Shown here: positions 28,436 to 38,198 of the stretch, piece by piece | How the letters are laid out: each line of letters starts with the position of its first letter | Numbering within the stretch: position 1 is the stretch's first letter | Origin: Prevotella sp. E2-28 | Lineage (GTDB): Bacteria; Bacteroidota; Bacteroidia; Bacteroidales; Bacteroidaceae | Length of the DNA: 64,000 nt | Direction: 5' to 3' | NCBI RefSeq assembly: GCF_022024055.1 | Contig: NZ_CP091788.1 | Coordinates: 124,001 to 188,000, forward strand | Translations under genes and position numbers: made by a program | The notes under the pieces: model-generated | Databases searched by the model: none | Seen by the model: only the letters and a program-made list of their open reading frames with translations | What the model was told of the DNA's origin: nothing

Positions 28436-30049
28436 ATGGCAAAGTTAGATTTGACACAGTATGGCATCACAGGTTCTACCGTGATTGCTCACAATCCTTC
28501 GTATGAGACTCTCTTCGCAGAGGAGACAAAGGCTGGTCTGACTGGTTTCGACAAAGGTCAGAACACCGAGCTGAACGCTGTAAACGTGATGACAGGTATC
28601 TACACTGGTCGTTCACCTAAGGACAAGTACATCGTAAAGGATGCACAGAGTCAGGATAAGGTTTGGTGGACTTCTGAGGAGTACAAGAACGATAACCACC
28701 CCATGAGTGAAGACGTATGGGCTAAGGTTAAGGAAATCGCTGTTAAGGAGCTCTGCAACAAGGATCTGTATGTTGTTGACGCTTTCTGTGGCGCTAACGA
28801 GGGTACTCGTCTGGCTGTTCGCTTCATCGTTGAGGTTGCATGGCAGGCTCACTTCGTTACCAATATGTTCATCCAGCCTACTGCTGAGGAGCTGGAGAAG
28901 TTCGAACCTAACTTCGTAATCTATAACGCTTCTAAGGCTAAGGTTGAGAACTTCAAGGAGCTGGGCCTGAACTCTGAGACTTGTGTTGCTTTCAATACCA
29001 CAAGCCGCGAGCAGGTTATCATCAACACATGGTATGGTGGTGAGATGAAGAAGGGTATGTTCTCTATGCAGAACTACTACCTGCCTCTTCAGGGCATCGC
29101 TTCAATGCACTGCTCTGCTAACACCGACATGGAGGGTAAGAACACCGCAATCTTCTTTGGTCTGTCAGGTACAGGTAAGACCACTCTGTCAACCGATCCT
29201 AAGCGTCTGCTGATTGGTGACGATGAGCACGGATGGGACGACGAGGGTGTATTCAACCTCGAAGGTGGTTGCTACGCTAAGGTTATCAACCTCGACAAGG
29301 AGTCTGAGCCCGATATCTACAACGCTATCCGTCGCAACGCTCTGCTCGAGAACGTAACTGTTGACGAGGCTGGTAAGATCGATTTCGCTGATAAGAGCGT
29401 AACTGAGAATACTCGTGTATCATATCCTATCGACCACATCGAGAAGGTTGTTAAGAAGGTAAATGGTAAGAGTGCTGGTCCTGACGCTAAGAACGTTATC
29501 TTCCTGTCAGCTGACGCATTCGGCGTACTGCCCCCAGTATCTATTCTGACTCCTGAGCAGACAAAGTACTACTTCCTGTCTGGTTTCACAGCTAAGCTGG
29601 CTGGTACAGAGCGTGGTATCACAGAGCCTACTCCAACATTCTCTGCTTGCTTCGGTCAGGCATTCCTCGAGTTGCACCCCACAAAGTACGCTGAGGAGTT
29701 GGTTAAGAAGATGGAGAAGAGCGGTGCTAAGGCATATCTCGTAAACACTGGTTGGAACGGTACTGGTAAGCGTATCTCTATCCGCGATACTCGTGGTATC
29801 ATCGATGCTATCCTGGGTGGTGCTATTCTGAACGCTCCTACTAAGAAGATTCCTTTCTTCGATTTCGAGGTTCCCACACAGCTTGAGGGCGTAGACACCA
29901 ATATCCTGGATCCCCGCGACACTTATGCAAACGCTGCAGAGTGGGAGGAGAAGGCTAAGGATCTGGCTGCTCGCTTCATCAAGAACTTCAAGAAGTATGA
30001 GGGCAACGAGGCTGGTAAGGCTCTCGTAGCTGCTGGTCCTAAGCTCTAA
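28436..30049 (+). CDS. pckA: Phosphoenolpyruvate carboxykinase (ATP)
   Basis: 537 residues, the usual size. It interconverts oxaloacetate and phosphoenolpyruvate with ATP/ADP; in succinate-forming Bacteroidetes it mainly runs in the CO2-fixing direction, conserving ATP. The kinase-1a P-loop [11 protein letters not shown] is at residues 242-252. The PCK signature region ([49 protein letters not shown]) and [13 protein letters not shown] are intact. Codon use is strongly biased (GCT, AAG, CTG), as expected for a highly expressed gene. It has its own promoter and a strong terminator. Confidence 0.97.
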   Translation: MAKLDLTQYGITGSTVIAHNPSYETLFAEETKAGLTGFDKGQNTELNAVNVMTGIYTGRSPKDKYIVKDAQSQDKVWWTSEEYKNDNHPMSEDVWAKVKEIAVKELCNKDLYVVDAFCGANEGTRLAVRFIVEVAWQAHFVTNMFIQPTAEELEKFEPNFVIYNASKAKVENFKELGLNSETCVAFNTTSREQVIINTWYGGEMKKGMFSMQNYYLPLQGIASMHCSANTDMEGKNTAIFFGLSGTGKTTLSTDPKRLLIGDDEHGWDDEGVFNLEGGCYAKVINLDKESEPDIYNAIRRNALLENVTVDEAGKIDFADKSVTENTRVSYPIDHIEKVVKKVNGKSAGPDAKNVIFLSADAFGVLPPVSILTPEQTKYYFLSGFTAKLAGTERGITEPTPTFSACFGQAFLELHPTKYAEELVKKMEKSGAKAYLVNTGWNGTGKRISIRDTRGIIDAILGGAILNAPTKKIPFFDFEVPTQLEGVDTNILDPRDTYANAAEWEEKAKDLAARFIKNFKKYEGNEAGKALVAAGPKL

Positions 30050-30075
30050 GCTTTAGGTCCTACGACATAACGATA

Positions 30076-30118
30076 AACAGGCGTCTACACGAAATAGTGC
30101 AGATGCCTGTTTTTTTTT
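30076..30118 (+). terminator. Terminator of pckA
   Basis: AACAGGCGTCT stem pairing with AGATGCCTGTT (one G-T pair), then nine T. Confidence 0.85.
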
Positions 30119-30135
30119 ACTAACCATTAGAAACA

Positions 30136-31041
30136 ATGAATCTGAAAGAGAAATACCGTGAGTTTAAAGAGTGGCAGTTGCGACCTTATCAGGTGGCACC
30201 ACTCTCACAGGAAAAACATACCTGTGCTACCTGCGGCACCAGTTATCAAGGTAATTATTGTCCACGATGCGGACAGTCGTCACGTATCGGTCGCTATTCG
30301 TTGAAGACGGCTTTCCTGTTGTTTCTCGATGTCTGGGGACTGGGTAATCGTGGTATGTTTCGTAGTATCCGTGACTTGTTGTTGCGTCCAGGCTATATGA
30401 TTCGTGATTATCTAGGTGGAATGCAGATGGCTTACTTCCCGCCATTTAAGATGTTCTTCCTCTTGGCTACATTGTCAATCTTGGTTAATAGTGGTCTTAA
30501 TATAAGGGGTGAAAATCAGTTGGAGCAGGCTGTGCAGACGTACGAGCGGAGTTTCGATATGAATATACAGATCATTCCTGCTGAAGAGAATGCTGCTGTG
30601 GAGTCAGGTGAAGGTAAAGCAGATGTAGAACTTCAGGATAGGATTAATGGTAGTGCCCGTGCTTTTTTCAGATTCCTTATCGACCATCAGACAATTATTG
30701 AACTAGTTTGGCTGTTGGTGCTCTCCTTGCCTCTTTATGTGCTTTTTAGAAAATGTCCGGCTATCCCAGACCTCTTTTATACAGAGTTCTTTGTGGCGAT
30801 GGTTTATATTACCAATTTGATGAATATCGTATCGACGATATTTAGTTTCTTTTGTGTGGATTTGGTCATTATAGGTCTCCTTCCTCCGTTGTTGAGTATC
30901 ATTGCACTCAAGCAGTTAAGCGGTTATTCGTATCTTCGTACTATTTTTGGCCTCGTCGCTTCATTTGCTATTATCTCAATAGTTGTGATGATTATCATGG
31001 TGCTATTTGGCGTCGTGGTAGGCGTGATGATGGCCGTATAG
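30136..31041 (+). CDS. DUF3667 zinc-ribbon membrane protein
   Basis: 301 residues. The N-terminal zinc ribbon CATCGTSYQGNYCPRCGQ (about residues 35-52) is the mark of the DUF3667 family found across Bacteroidetes. It is followed by the conserved RSIRDLLLRPGYMIRDYLGG..YFPPFKMFFL segment and four to five transmembrane helices (about 112-130, 190-212, 225-250, 255-300). No enzymatic function is known for the family; many genomes carry several copies. It follows the pckA terminator by 18 bp; its own promoter is not obvious. Confidence 0.85.
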   Translation: MNLKEKYREFKEWQLRPYQVAPLSQEKHTCATCGTSYQGNYCPRCGQSSRIGRYSLKTAFLLFLDVWGLGNRGMFRSIRDLLLRPGYMIRDYLGGMQMAYFPPFKMFFLLATLSILVNSGLNIRGENQLEQAVQTYERSFDMNIQIIPAEENAAVESGEGKADVELQDRINGSARAFFRFLIDHQTIIELVWLLVLSLPLYVLFRKCPAIPDLFYTEFFVAMVYITNLMNIVSTIFSFFCVDLVIIGLLPPLLSIIALKQLSGYSYLRTIFGLVASFAIISIVVMIIMVLFGVVVGVMMAV

Positions 31042-31073
31042 GTATATTAAAAGCGCATTTTTACACGCAACGA

Positions 31074-31111
31074 CTTGATTTAAATCAAGAATACGCTATG
31101 TTTGCGCAAAC
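31074..31111. promoter_or_regulatory. FNR/CRP-like palindrome plus second palindrome upstream of the small gene
   Basis: CTTGATTTAAATCAAG (31074-31089) contains TTGATTTAAATCAA, a perfect match to the FNR consensus TTGATnnnnATCAA. Eleven bases further is a 12-bp palindrome GTTTGCGCAAAC (31100-31111). The FNR-like site is centred about 70 bp upstream of the TACCTTTG -7 element at 31151. Binding by a Crp/Fnr-family regulator is inference. Confidence 0.55.
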
Positions 31112-31150
31112 GAAAGCGTTTGTAGTACACTTGTTCTGTAAAATTATTTA

Positions 31151-31158
31151 TACCTTTG
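31151..31158 (+). promoter_or_regulatory. -7 element (TACCTTTG) of the small gene
   Basis: Exact TAnnTTTG match 71 bp before the ATG at 31230. Confidence 0.65.
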
Positions 31159-31229
31159 CAATGTAGTCGTGATGATTACACACACGTTATTCATTAGGTT
31201 AGTAGTTTTATAGAATTAAGGTAAAGATT

Positions 31230-31325
31230 ATGTTATTAGATTTTCAAACAACGTGTGTGTTGGTATTAGTGGTTATTTCCACAATTCTAAGTGTTATCAC
31301 TTTGATGAATACCAACATCCGTTGA
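31230..31325 (+). CDS. Putative 31-residue single-span membrane peptide (or small RNA)
   Basis: Between the DUF3667 gene and the DUF6242 gene lies a self-contained transcription unit: a TACCTTTG promoter, this ATG-to-TGA frame, then a strong terminator four bases after the stop. The peptide starts MLLDFQTT, has a central hydrophobic stretch of about 18 residues (CVLVLVVISTILSVITLM) and ends NTNIR, the shape of a small one-helix inner-membrane protein. I recognise no family. There is no strong Shine-Dalgarno sequence, which is normal in Bacteroidetes. The unit could also be a regulatory RNA of about 200 nt with a chance frame. Confidence 0.5.
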   Translation: MLLDFQTTCVLVLVVISTILSVITLMNTNIR

Positions 31326-31328
31326 AAG

Positions 31329-31368
31329 GAGCGCGGGGTGAGCGATTCATACCGCGCTCTTTTTTTTT
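31329..31368 (+). terminator. Strong terminator of the small gene
   Basis: GAGCGCGG (31329-31336) pairs with CCGCGCTC (31352-31359), followed by nine T. Confidence 0.9.
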
Positions 31369-31504
31369 GTTTATGACGCTTGAACTTGTTACAGAGTGGT
31401 AATAAAACCATACAAAATCCTAAAAACAACTTAAAATGAAGGCAATAATGATATATTTTGTTTAATAATAAGGTGAAAATGTCCGATTTTTGTAGATTTG
31501 TGCT

Positions 31505-31512
31505 TAACTTTG
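31505..31512 (+). promoter_or_regulatory. -7 element (TAACTTTG) of the envelope cluster
   Basis: TAnnTTTG match, 27 bp before the first gene at 31539. Confidence 0.65.
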
Positions 31513-31538
31513 TAGCCAAATTGTTTAAACAAGATTAG

Positions 31539-32771
31539 ATGAAAAGACTTTTTGAGCCGTTGTGCGTAATGCTCGGAGCAATGCTGACGCTGACTTCGTG
31601 CCTTGGCAACGACGATAGTGACACTACGGTATATAGTGATACTGCTATTACGGCCATCACACTTGGTACGTTGAACAGGTATACACATACTACTTCTACA
31701 GATACTGGTAACGACACTATTATTAAGTCGACATTGACAGGATCGGCTTATGATATGGTTATTGATCAGTATGGTTATCGTATCTACAATAAGGATTTGT
31801 TTCCTTCTGGTACGGATTTGGCGCATGTTACCATCAGTAGTATCTCTACTGTGAATAATGGTATTGTGACAATTAAATCACTTACCAGTGACAGTGTTCG
31901 CGTGATTAGTACTAGTGATTCCCTTGATTTTACTTCTCCTCGTGTGTTCCGCGTATATTCATCGGATTTGGAAAAATATCGTGATTATACCGTTTCACTG
32001 ACTATAGATGAGAATTCAGGTTTGACCTTTGGATGGCAGAAACAAGACATTCGCTCAGACCTGCAGGGTTGGACGGCTAAACATCTTGTGGCTTTTAGTG
32101 ACAGTGTTCAGTTAGTAGATGAGAACATTGTTACGAATGATAGTTGCGCCTTCAGGTTGAACGGCACAAATATCGAATATTCGGAAGACTTAGTTGAGTG
32201 GACTGTAAAGGGCTCTGCTAGTCTGAGGCAGCTGCTCGGAATGGGCACCAAAGGACTGTTTGCTATGAATAGCGATGGAAATATCGTTATGTCGGAAGAT
32301 AATGGTGCCTCTTGGCAGAACGAACAGCTTGATGAGGCTGCATCGTTATTACCATTTACAGATATGGCAATGACAGTATGGGATTATGCACCTCTGGATT
32401 CAACTGATTATCTGCTGCTGGTAGGTAATGACCAGCAGAACAACGTTCGTGTATGGCGAAAGATTTATCAGTATGGCGGTCCTACTAAGGGTGGAAAATG
32501 GGTGTATATGCCTGTTGATTTGAATAATCCTTATGTGTTACCTTTGCAGCAGAACCTGTCGCTAGTATATTATAATAATGTGGTATTGGCGCTGGGTAGT
32601 AACAAGGTCGTGTATCAGTCAGCAGACCACGGTATCACCTGGAAAGAATCTTCAAAATATGCATTGCCTTCTGGACTTCAAGGGACGATAGTCAGTATGG
32701 CGGCTGATAGCCAGAACCGCTTGTGGCTGCTTACTGATGCTGGTGAGCTTTGGATAGGTAAGAAGTATTAG
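31539..32771 (+). CDS. DUF6242-type lipoprotein
   Basis: 410 residues, lipobox LTLTSC with Cys21. The N-terminal half is a beta-sandwich rich in Ser/Thr/Asp (about 30-165). The C-terminal half (about 190-405) reads like a beta-propeller with sialidase/BNR-like repeats (IVMSEDNGASWQNE, VVYQSADHGITWKES) and looks similar to the DUF6242 proteins of Bacteroidales. Function unknown. It is first in the cluster that continues into PorG-like, uppS and bamA, 5 bp from the next gene, so it is likely co-transcribed. Confidence 0.75.
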   Translation: MKRLFEPLCVMLGAMLTLTSCLGNDDSDTTVYSDTAITAITLGTLNRYTHTTSTDTGNDTIIKSTLTGSAYDMVIDQYGYRIYNKDLFPSGTDLAHVTISSISTVNNGIVTIKSLTSDSVRVISTSDSLDFTSPRVFRVYSSDLEKYRDYTVSLTIDENSGLTFGWQKQDIRSDLQGWTAKHLVAFSDSVQLVDENIVTNDSCAFRLNGTNIEYSEDLVEWTVKGSASLRQLLGMGTKGLFAMNSDGNIVMSEDNGASWQNEQLDEAASLLPFTDMAMTVWDYAPLDSTDYLLLVGNDQQNNVRVWRKIYQYGGPTKGGKWVYMPVDLNNPYVLPLQQNLSLVYYNNVVLALGSNKVVYQSADHGITWKESSKYALPSGLQGTIVSMAADSQNRLWLLTDAGELWIGKKY

Positions 32772-32776
32772 AGATA

Positions 32777-33496
32777 ATGAGTGAGATACATCATAAAGAT
32801 TGTTTGTTGTGGGTGGAAGTACTAATGGTACTTCTTGCTTCTCAATTTACACTTCTCACTCCTCTCTCTGCTCAAGATGAGCCAGAATATAAGATGGAAG
32901 TAGGAGCCGGTGTCGGCTTAATGAACTATCTGGGTGACTATAATGGCAATATTCTGAAGCAGATGCAGCCCATGGGAGGGCTGGTGGCTAAATATAAAAT
33001 GAACCCCCGTATGGCGTGGGCGGCTACACTTAATTACGGACAACTTAAAGGAGAGTTAGAAAATAGCGATACATGGTATCCTAGTACCACAAATGCGCCT
33101 GCTGATTTCTCGACGAAGCTGGTGGACTTTAATGTGAAGTTCGAATACAATTTCTGGCCTTTTGGTACAGGACGTGAGTATCATGGCGCACAGCCGTTGA
33201 CGCCTTTTATTAGTCTCGGTAGTGGACTTGCTTTTGCGAATGGGGACAAATCGGTGGTGGCTTTCCAAGTGCCTATCGGCTTTGGCGTGAAGTGTAAGTT
33301 GAAAGATCGCTTGAACCTGACAGCAGAATGGTTAATGCATATTTCAGGTAGTGACCGCTTGGATGGTGTTCGTGACCCTTACGGTATCAAAAGTAGTGAC
33401 TTGTTTAAAAACACTGACTGCTACACCACGCTGCAACTCTCGCTGACTTATGAGTTTATGGAGAAGTGTAAGACTTGCCATAACGACAGGGAGTGA
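32777..33496 (+). CDS. DUF6089/PorG-like outer membrane beta-barrel protein
   Basis: 239 residues, signal peptide ending PLSAQ (about residue 32), then an eight-strand-type barrel (VGAGVGLMNYLGDYNG; FDVNVKFEYNFWPFG-like; FISLGSGLAFANGDKS; VPIGFGVKCKL). DUF6089 proteins in Bacteroidetes lie before uppS and bamA; in Porphyromonas gingivalis the homologue PorG is an outer-membrane part of T9SS. The same gene order here supports that name, though no T9SS core gene (porK/L/M/N) is in the window. The Cys pair CKTC near the C terminus is also notable. Confidence 0.8.
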   Translation: MSEIHHKDCLLWVEVLMVLLASQFTLLTPLSAQDEPEYKMEVGAGVGLMNYLGDYNGNILKQMQPMGGLVAKYKMNPRMAWAATLNYGQLKGELENSDTWYPSTTNAPADFSTKLVDFNVKFEYNFWPFGTGREYHGAQPLTPFISLGSGLAFANGDKSVVAFQVPIGFGVKCKLKDRLNLTAEWLMHISGSDRLDGVRDPYGIKSSDLFKNTDCYTTLQLSLTYEFMEKCKTCHNDRE

Positions 33497-33498
33497 GA

Positions 33499-33534
33499 AA
33501 ATTGAAAAAGTAAAAAAGTAAAAAGAAAAAATAT
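33499..33534 (+). repeat. AAAAGTAAAAA low-complexity repeat
   Basis: Purine-rich repeats of the GTAAAAA type occur here, at 34272-34305, in complementary form inside the bamA signal-peptide codons (34353-34391), and at 40931-40960 and 41325-41340. Confidence 0.7.
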
Positions 33535-34275
33535 ATGACAGCAGAACTGGATATGACGCGCATCCCGCAGCACATTGCCATCATCATGGATGGTAATGGC
33601 CGTTGGGCTATGGAACGTGGCAAGGAGCGCACTTACGGTCATCAGGCTGGAGTAGAAGCCGTACGTTGCATTACATCGGAATGTACAAGGCTGGGTGTAA
33701 AATTCTTGACGCTCTATACTTTCTCTACAGAGAACTGGAACCGCCCTGATGATGAGGTTGCAGCCCTGATGGGTCTGGTACTTACATCACTTGAAGATCA
33801 GATCTTCATGAAGAACAATGTGCGTTTCCGTGTTATAGGTGACTTAGAGCGACTGCCTGAGGTTGTGCAAAAGAAATTGCGTGAAACCGAGGAACATACG
33901 GCCAAGAATGATGCCATGACCATGGTTGTGGCATTAAGCTATTCTTCAAAACTGGAGATTGTCCGCGCTATGCAAAAGATGGCACAGGAAGTAAAAGACG
34001 GCTCTCTCTCTGTTGATGCTATTGACGAGAAGACTGTAGATCAGCACCTGTGGACCAATTTCATGCCAGATCCTGATTTGCTTATCCGTACGGGAGGCGA
34101 GGTTCGTATATCAAATTATCTGCTTTGGCAGATAGCTTATTCGGAACTCTATTTCTGTGATACTTATTGGCCCGATTTCAATGAGGAGGAGCTGCATAAG
34201 GCCATTAAGAGTTTCCAGAGTCGACAGCGTCGCTATGGTAAAACAGAGGCCCAGGTGGAAGCTGGTGAAAAGTAA
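33535..34275 (+). CDS. uppS: Isoprenyl transferase (undecaprenyl diphosphate synthase)
   Basis: 246-residue cis-prenyltransferase that builds the C55 lipid carrier for peptidoglycan and O-antigen. The catalytic Asp19 sits in [31 protein letters not shown] and [28 protein letters not shown] are all present. The start ATG 33535 follows an A-rich GTAAAAAAGTAAAAAG stretch that probably aids initiation. It sits between the PorG-like gene and bamA, the standard Bacteroidetes order. Confidence 0.96.
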   Translation: MTAELDMTRIPQHIAIIMDGNGRWAMERGKERTYGHQAGVEAVRCITSECTRLGVKFLTLYTFSTENWNRPDDEVAALMGLVLTSLEDQIFMKNNVRFRVIGDLERLPEVVQKKLRETEEHTAKNDAMTMVVALSYSSKLEIVRAMQKMAQEVKDGSLSVDAIDEKTVDQHLWTNFMPDPDLLIRTGGEVRISNYLLWQIAYSELYFCDTYWPDFNEEELHKAIKSFQSRQRRYGKTEAQVEAGEK

Positions 34276-34307
34276 AAAAGTAAAAGGTAAAAAAGTAAAA
34301 AGCAAAA

Positions 34308-37022
34308 GTGAATATAAAAGCGATCACAAAATGGTTAAAGGTAACGGTAAAAGGTGTTTTACCTTTTTACCTTTTCACCTTTTTACCTTTAAGCGTCAAC
34401 GCGCAGAACAAGATTATCAACCCTGATATCTCTTATGCCGGTACGCCTCGACAGTGCGAGATTGGTGGTATCACTGTAGAAGGTGTTGAGGGGTATGAGG
34501 ATTTTGTACTTATCAACTTGTCACAACTCAGTGTGGGTCAGCGAATAGAAGTCCCTGGTAGTGAAATTACAGAAGCTGTGAAGCGTTATTGGAAGCATGG
34601 CTTGTTTTCTGAAGTATCGATTACGGCAGACTCTATTGTCGATTCAAAAATATACCTCTGCATTCATTTGGCTTTACGTCCCCGTATTACATCAATAGAA
34701 TACCATGGCGTGAAGAAAAGTGAGCGTGAAGATCTGGAGAATAAGTTGGGTATGGCTAAGGGCATGAGTATGACGAAGAACCTCATTGACCGCGCAAAGA
34801 TTCTGGCTACGAAATATTTCGATGATAAGGGTTATAAAAATGCTGAGATAGATATCCGTCAAAGTGATGATGTGACGGGTAAAAACCAGGTAGTGCTTGA
34901 TGTTTATATCGATAAGAAGGCTAAAATGAAAGTTCGCAGAATAGTCTTCGATGGTAATGATAAGGTGGCTGATAAAAAGATAAAAGGCGGATTCTTCTCG
35001 AAAGGTGCCTTTGGCAAGATTCATGAGTCAGGAAAACTGGCAAACTTCTTCAAGGCAAAAAAATTTACACCAGAGCGATATGATGAGGCTAAGCAGGCAC
35101 TTATTGATAAATACAATGAATTAGGTTTCCGTGATGCCACCATTATAGAAGATTCTGTATGGACAGTCGATGATAAGCATGTTAGTGTTTACGTTAAGGT
35201 GGAAGAGGGCGAGAAGTATTATCTGCGTAACATCTCTTGGGTAGGTAATACGGTTGCTAATACTGATGCCTTGAATAAGACACTCGGCATGGCTAAAGGT
35301 GATGTCTATAATCAGAAGCTTATGAGTAAACGCTTGGTAGAAGACGATGATGCTGTACATAACTTCTATTATAATAATGGTTATGTGTTCTCTAGCGTTG
35401 AACCTGTTGACATTAATGTGGTGGGCGACTCTATCGATGTTGAAGTGCGTATTATTGAAGGTCCTCAGGCCCATTTGAATAATGTGCGTATCTTTGGTAA
35501 CGACCGCCTCTATGAAGAGGTGGTACGCCGTGAGCTCCGTACAAAGCCTGGCGACCTCTTCTCGAAGGAGTCTATCATGCGTTCGGCTCGTGAAATCGCT
35601 TCTATGGGCTATTTCGATCCAGAATCAGTAAGTCCTGATGTGAAACCCAATGGTGAAGATGGTACTGTTGATATCAACTGGAACTTGGAGCAGAAGAGTA
35701 ATGACCAGTTGGAACTCTCACTCGGTTGGGGACAGACAGGTATCATTGGTCGTGTAGGTGTTAAGTTTAATAACTTCTCATTGCGCAATCTACTAGGTAA
35801 GAACAAACTGTGGCGTGGCTTCCTGCCTGCTGGTGATGGTGAGCAGGTAGGTCTTAACTTCCAAACCAATGGTCGTTACTATAGTTCTTATAGTGCCAAC
35901 TATTCTACAGGTTGGTTTGGTGGCAAGCGTCCTAACGCTTTCAACGTTGGTGTTTATTATTCTAAGCAGAGCGACGTTTCAAGTACGTATTACAACTCGG
36001 CCTACATGAACAATATTTATAATTATATGTATGGTACGAGTTCGTATAACAGTAGTTACTATAATTATGACAGCTTCCTTGATGACGATAAATATGTAAA
36101 GTTGTTGGGTATCTCTGTAGGATGGGGTAAGCGTCTGCGCTGGCCTGACGACTATTTCCAGTTCTCTGCTACCTTGGCCTATCAGCGTTATATGCTGAAA
36201 GACTGGCAATACTTTATCATCTCAAATGGTAACTGTAATAACATCAACCTGGGATTGTCATTGACACGTAACTCTACTGATAACCCCCTGTTCCCCCGTC
36301 ATGGTTCTGAGTTCTCTCTCTCAGTTACCCTTACGCCACCTTGGTCATTGTTTGATGGAAAGGACTATAAGAATATGGCCACACAGGATACTTATACCTA
36401 TAAAAACGAGCGTTGGCAGAGTGAGCAGGCCTCAAAGTATAAGTGGGTAGAGTATCATAAATGGAAGTTCAAGAGTCGTACCTATACGTCACTTACTAGT
36501 GGTCAGAAATGCTTTGTGCTGATGACGCGTGTTGAGTTCGGACTGTTGGGTTCTTACAATAAATACAAGAAGTCACCATTTGAGACCTTCTATGTTGGTG
36601 GTGACGGTATGAGTGGTTATTCAACCAGCTATGCAGAGGAGACCATTGGTCTTCGCGGTTACGACAACGGTTCTATTTCATCTACAGCCTATGTCAATGG
36701 TGGTGAGTGGAGTGGCAGTCGTTATAGTGCTTACGATGCCTATGCTTATGATCGCTTCACATTGGAACTTCGCTATCCTTTCATGCTGGGTAATACAACA
36801 ATTTATGGCCTTGGTTTCCTTGAAGGCGGTAATGCTTGGGCTAAGACACGCGACTTCAACCCCTTCGACATGAAACGTTCTGCAGGTGTTGGTGTACGTA
36901 TCTTCCTGCCTATGGTTGGTCTGATGGGTATCGACTGGGCTTATGGTTTCGATAAGGTCTATAACGGTGGATGGCAGCGTGGTGGCGGTCAATTCCACTT
37001 CATCTTAGGACAGGAGTTCTAA
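34308..37022 (+). CDS. bamA: Outer membrane assembly factor BamA
   Basis: 904 residues; inserts beta-barrel proteins into the outer membrane. Order: signal peptide ending LSVNAQ (about residue 33), five POTRA domains (about 45-480; ITSIEYHGVKKSEREDLENKLGM, MKVRRIVFDGNDKVADKKI, YYLRNISWVGNTVANTDALNKTLGM, AHLNNVRIFGNDRLYEEVVRREL), then a 16-strand Omp85 barrel ending in HFILGQEF. The start is GTG 34308; no better ATG is in frame. The hydrophobic core of the signal peptide is encoded by TTTTTACC repeats complementary to the repeats just upstream of the GTG, so the start could lie in a hairpin. Tyr/Asn/Ser-rich barrel loops (about 560-590) are unusually long. Confidence 0.95.
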   Translation: MNIKAITKWLKVTVKGVLPFYLFTFLPLSVNAQNKIINPDISYAGTPRQCEIGGITVEGVEGYEDFVLINLSQLSVGQRIEVPGSEITEAVKRYWKHGLFSEVSITADSIVDSKIYLCIHLALRPRITSIEYHGVKKSEREDLENKLGMAKGMSMTKNLIDRAKILATKYFDDKGYKNAEIDIRQSDDVTGKNQVVLDVYIDKKAKMKVRRIVFDGNDKVADKKIKGGFFSKGAFGKIHESGKLANFFKAKKFTPERYDEAKQALIDKYNELGFRDATIIEDSVWTVDDKHVSVYVKVEEGEKYYLRNISWVGNTVANTDALNKTLGMAKGDVYNQKLMSKRLVEDDDAVHNFYYNNGYVFSSVEPVDINVVGDSIDVEVRIIEGPQAHLNNVRIFGNDRLYEEVVRRELRTKPGDLFSKESIMRSAREIASMGYFDPESVSPDVKPNGEDGTVDINWNLEQKSNDQLELSLGWGQTGIIGRVGVKFNNFSLRNLLGKNKLWRGFLPAGDGEQVGLNFQTNGRYYSSYSANYSTGWFGGKRPNAFNVGVYYSKQSDVSSTYYNSAYMNNIYNYMYGTSSYNSSYYNYDSFLDDDKYVKLLGISVGWGKRLRWPDDYFQFSATLAYQRYMLKDWQYFIISNGNCNNINLGLSLTRNSTDNPLFPRHGSEFSLSVTLTPPWSLFDGKDYKNMATQDTYTYKNERWQSEQASKYKWVEYHKWKFKSRTYTSLTSGQKCFVLMTRVEFGLLGSYNKYKKSPFETFYVGGDGMSGYSTSYAEETIGLRGYDNGSISSTAYVNGGEWSGSRYSAYDAYAYDRFTLELRYPFMLGNTTIYGLGFLEGGNAWAKTRDFNPFDMKRSAGVGVRIFLPMVGLMGIDWAYGFDKVYNGGWQRGGGQFHFILGQEF

Positions 37023-37094
37023 AGAAGACTCAAAACTATTAAACCGTACAAAAGTTTTCACGTCTAAGAAGTATAACACTTAAAATTGACGATT

Positions 37095-37607
37095 ATGAAG
37101 AAACTGTTTTTATTACTTGTTCTGTGTGTAGCAACAATGTCTATGCAGGCACAGAAGTTTGCTTTAGTTGATATGGACTATATCTTCAAGAATATACCTG
37201 CCTATGAACGTGCAAATGAACAACTATCGCAGGTGTCCAAGAAATGGCAGGCCGAAGTGGATGCTTTGATGACTGAAGCTCAGACCATGTATAAGAACTA
37301 TCAGAACGAGGTCGTATTTCTCTCAAAAGAGCAGAAGCAGGCAAAGCAAGATGCTATTATGGAAAAAGAGAAGCAGGCTGCAGATTTGAAGAAGAAATAC
37401 TTTGGTCCAGAAGGTGAACTTTTCAAGAAACGTACAGCATTGATGAATCCCATTCAGGAAGAGGTCTATAATGCTATTAAGGACGTGGCAGATCTTCGTG
37501 GCTATCAACTTGTGCTCGACCGTGCCAGTGATACAGGTATTATCTTTGGTTCGCCTAAGATAGATATTTCCGATGAGGTGCTCCGTAAGTTGGGCTACTC
37601 CTATTAA
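37095..37607 (+). CDS. OmpH/Skp-family periplasmic chaperone (first of three)
   Basis: 170 residues from ATG 37095; the TTG at 37086 is unlikely. The signal peptide ends MQAQ, then KFALVDMDYIFKNIPAYERANEQL, which is the family start, a long charged coiled coil (about 40-110), and a C-terminal beta part ending LGYSY. Skp holds unfolded outer-membrane proteins and delivers them to BamA, encoded directly upstream. The gap to bamA is 72 bp. Confidence 0.9.
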   Translation: MKKLFLLLVLCVATMSMQAQKFALVDMDYIFKNIPAYERANEQLSQVSKKWQAEVDALMTEAQTMYKNYQNEVVFLSKEQKQAKQDAIMEKEKQAADLKKKYFGPEGELFKKRTALMNPIQEEVYNAIKDVADLRGYQLVLDRASDTGIIFGSPKIDISDEVLRKLGYSY

Positions 37608-37667
37608 TTTATTCGAATAAGTAAAGTCAATCGACAACAAAAGTAATAACAAATAAATAAAAGAAAA

Positions 37668-38174
37668 ATGAAGAAATTTATCATCTGCGCTATTTGCGCA
37701 ATCTGCGGTTTCACTACCGCCAATGCACAGGCTAAGTTTGGTCATGTGAACACACAGGAGATTATTCAGGCAATGCCAGAGTTCGCTGCAGCTCGTACAG
37801 ACATCGAGAAGCTCACGCAGCAGTATGATGCAGACCTGAAGTCTATGCAGGAAGAACTTCAGAAGAAGGCTGAGGCTTTTGAGAAGGAAGAGTCTACTCT
37901 GCCCGAGAATATCAAGACCCGTCGTAATCAGGAACTGCAGGATCTCTATCAGCGCATCCAGCAGACCTATCAGGACAACCAGCAGGCTTTGGCTAAGGCC
38001 CAGCAGGAGAAAATGCAGGCTATAACAACGAAAGTACTTGACGCTATCAAGTCTGTAGGTCAGGAGGGTAGTTTCGTTTATGTAATGGATATGAGCGCTG
38101 GCATTCCCTACATTAGCACTACGCTCTCTACCGATGTTACTGCTCAGGTAAAGGCTAAACTCGGATTGAAGTAA
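37668..38174 (+). CDS. OmpH/Skp-family periplasmic chaperone (second of three)
   Basis: 168 residues, signal peptide ending ANAQ. Mature start AKFGHVNTQEIIQAMPEFAAARTDIEKL, coiled coil rich in Gln/Glu/Lys (about 45-115), conserved C-terminal strand YVMDMSAGIPYIS and end LGLK. The best-conserved Skp of the three. A strong terminator follows, ending the bamA transcript. Confidence 0.92.
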   Translation: MKKFIICAICAICGFTTANAQAKFGHVNTQEIIQAMPEFAAARTDIEKLTQQYDADLKSMQEELQKKAEAFEKEESTLPENIKTRRNQELQDLYQRIQQTYQDNQQALAKAQQEKMQAITTKVLDAIKSVGQEGSFVYVMDMSAGIPYISTTLSTDVTAQVKAKLGLK

Positions 38175-38198
38175 AAGATTATTTGTCTAGTAATAGTA

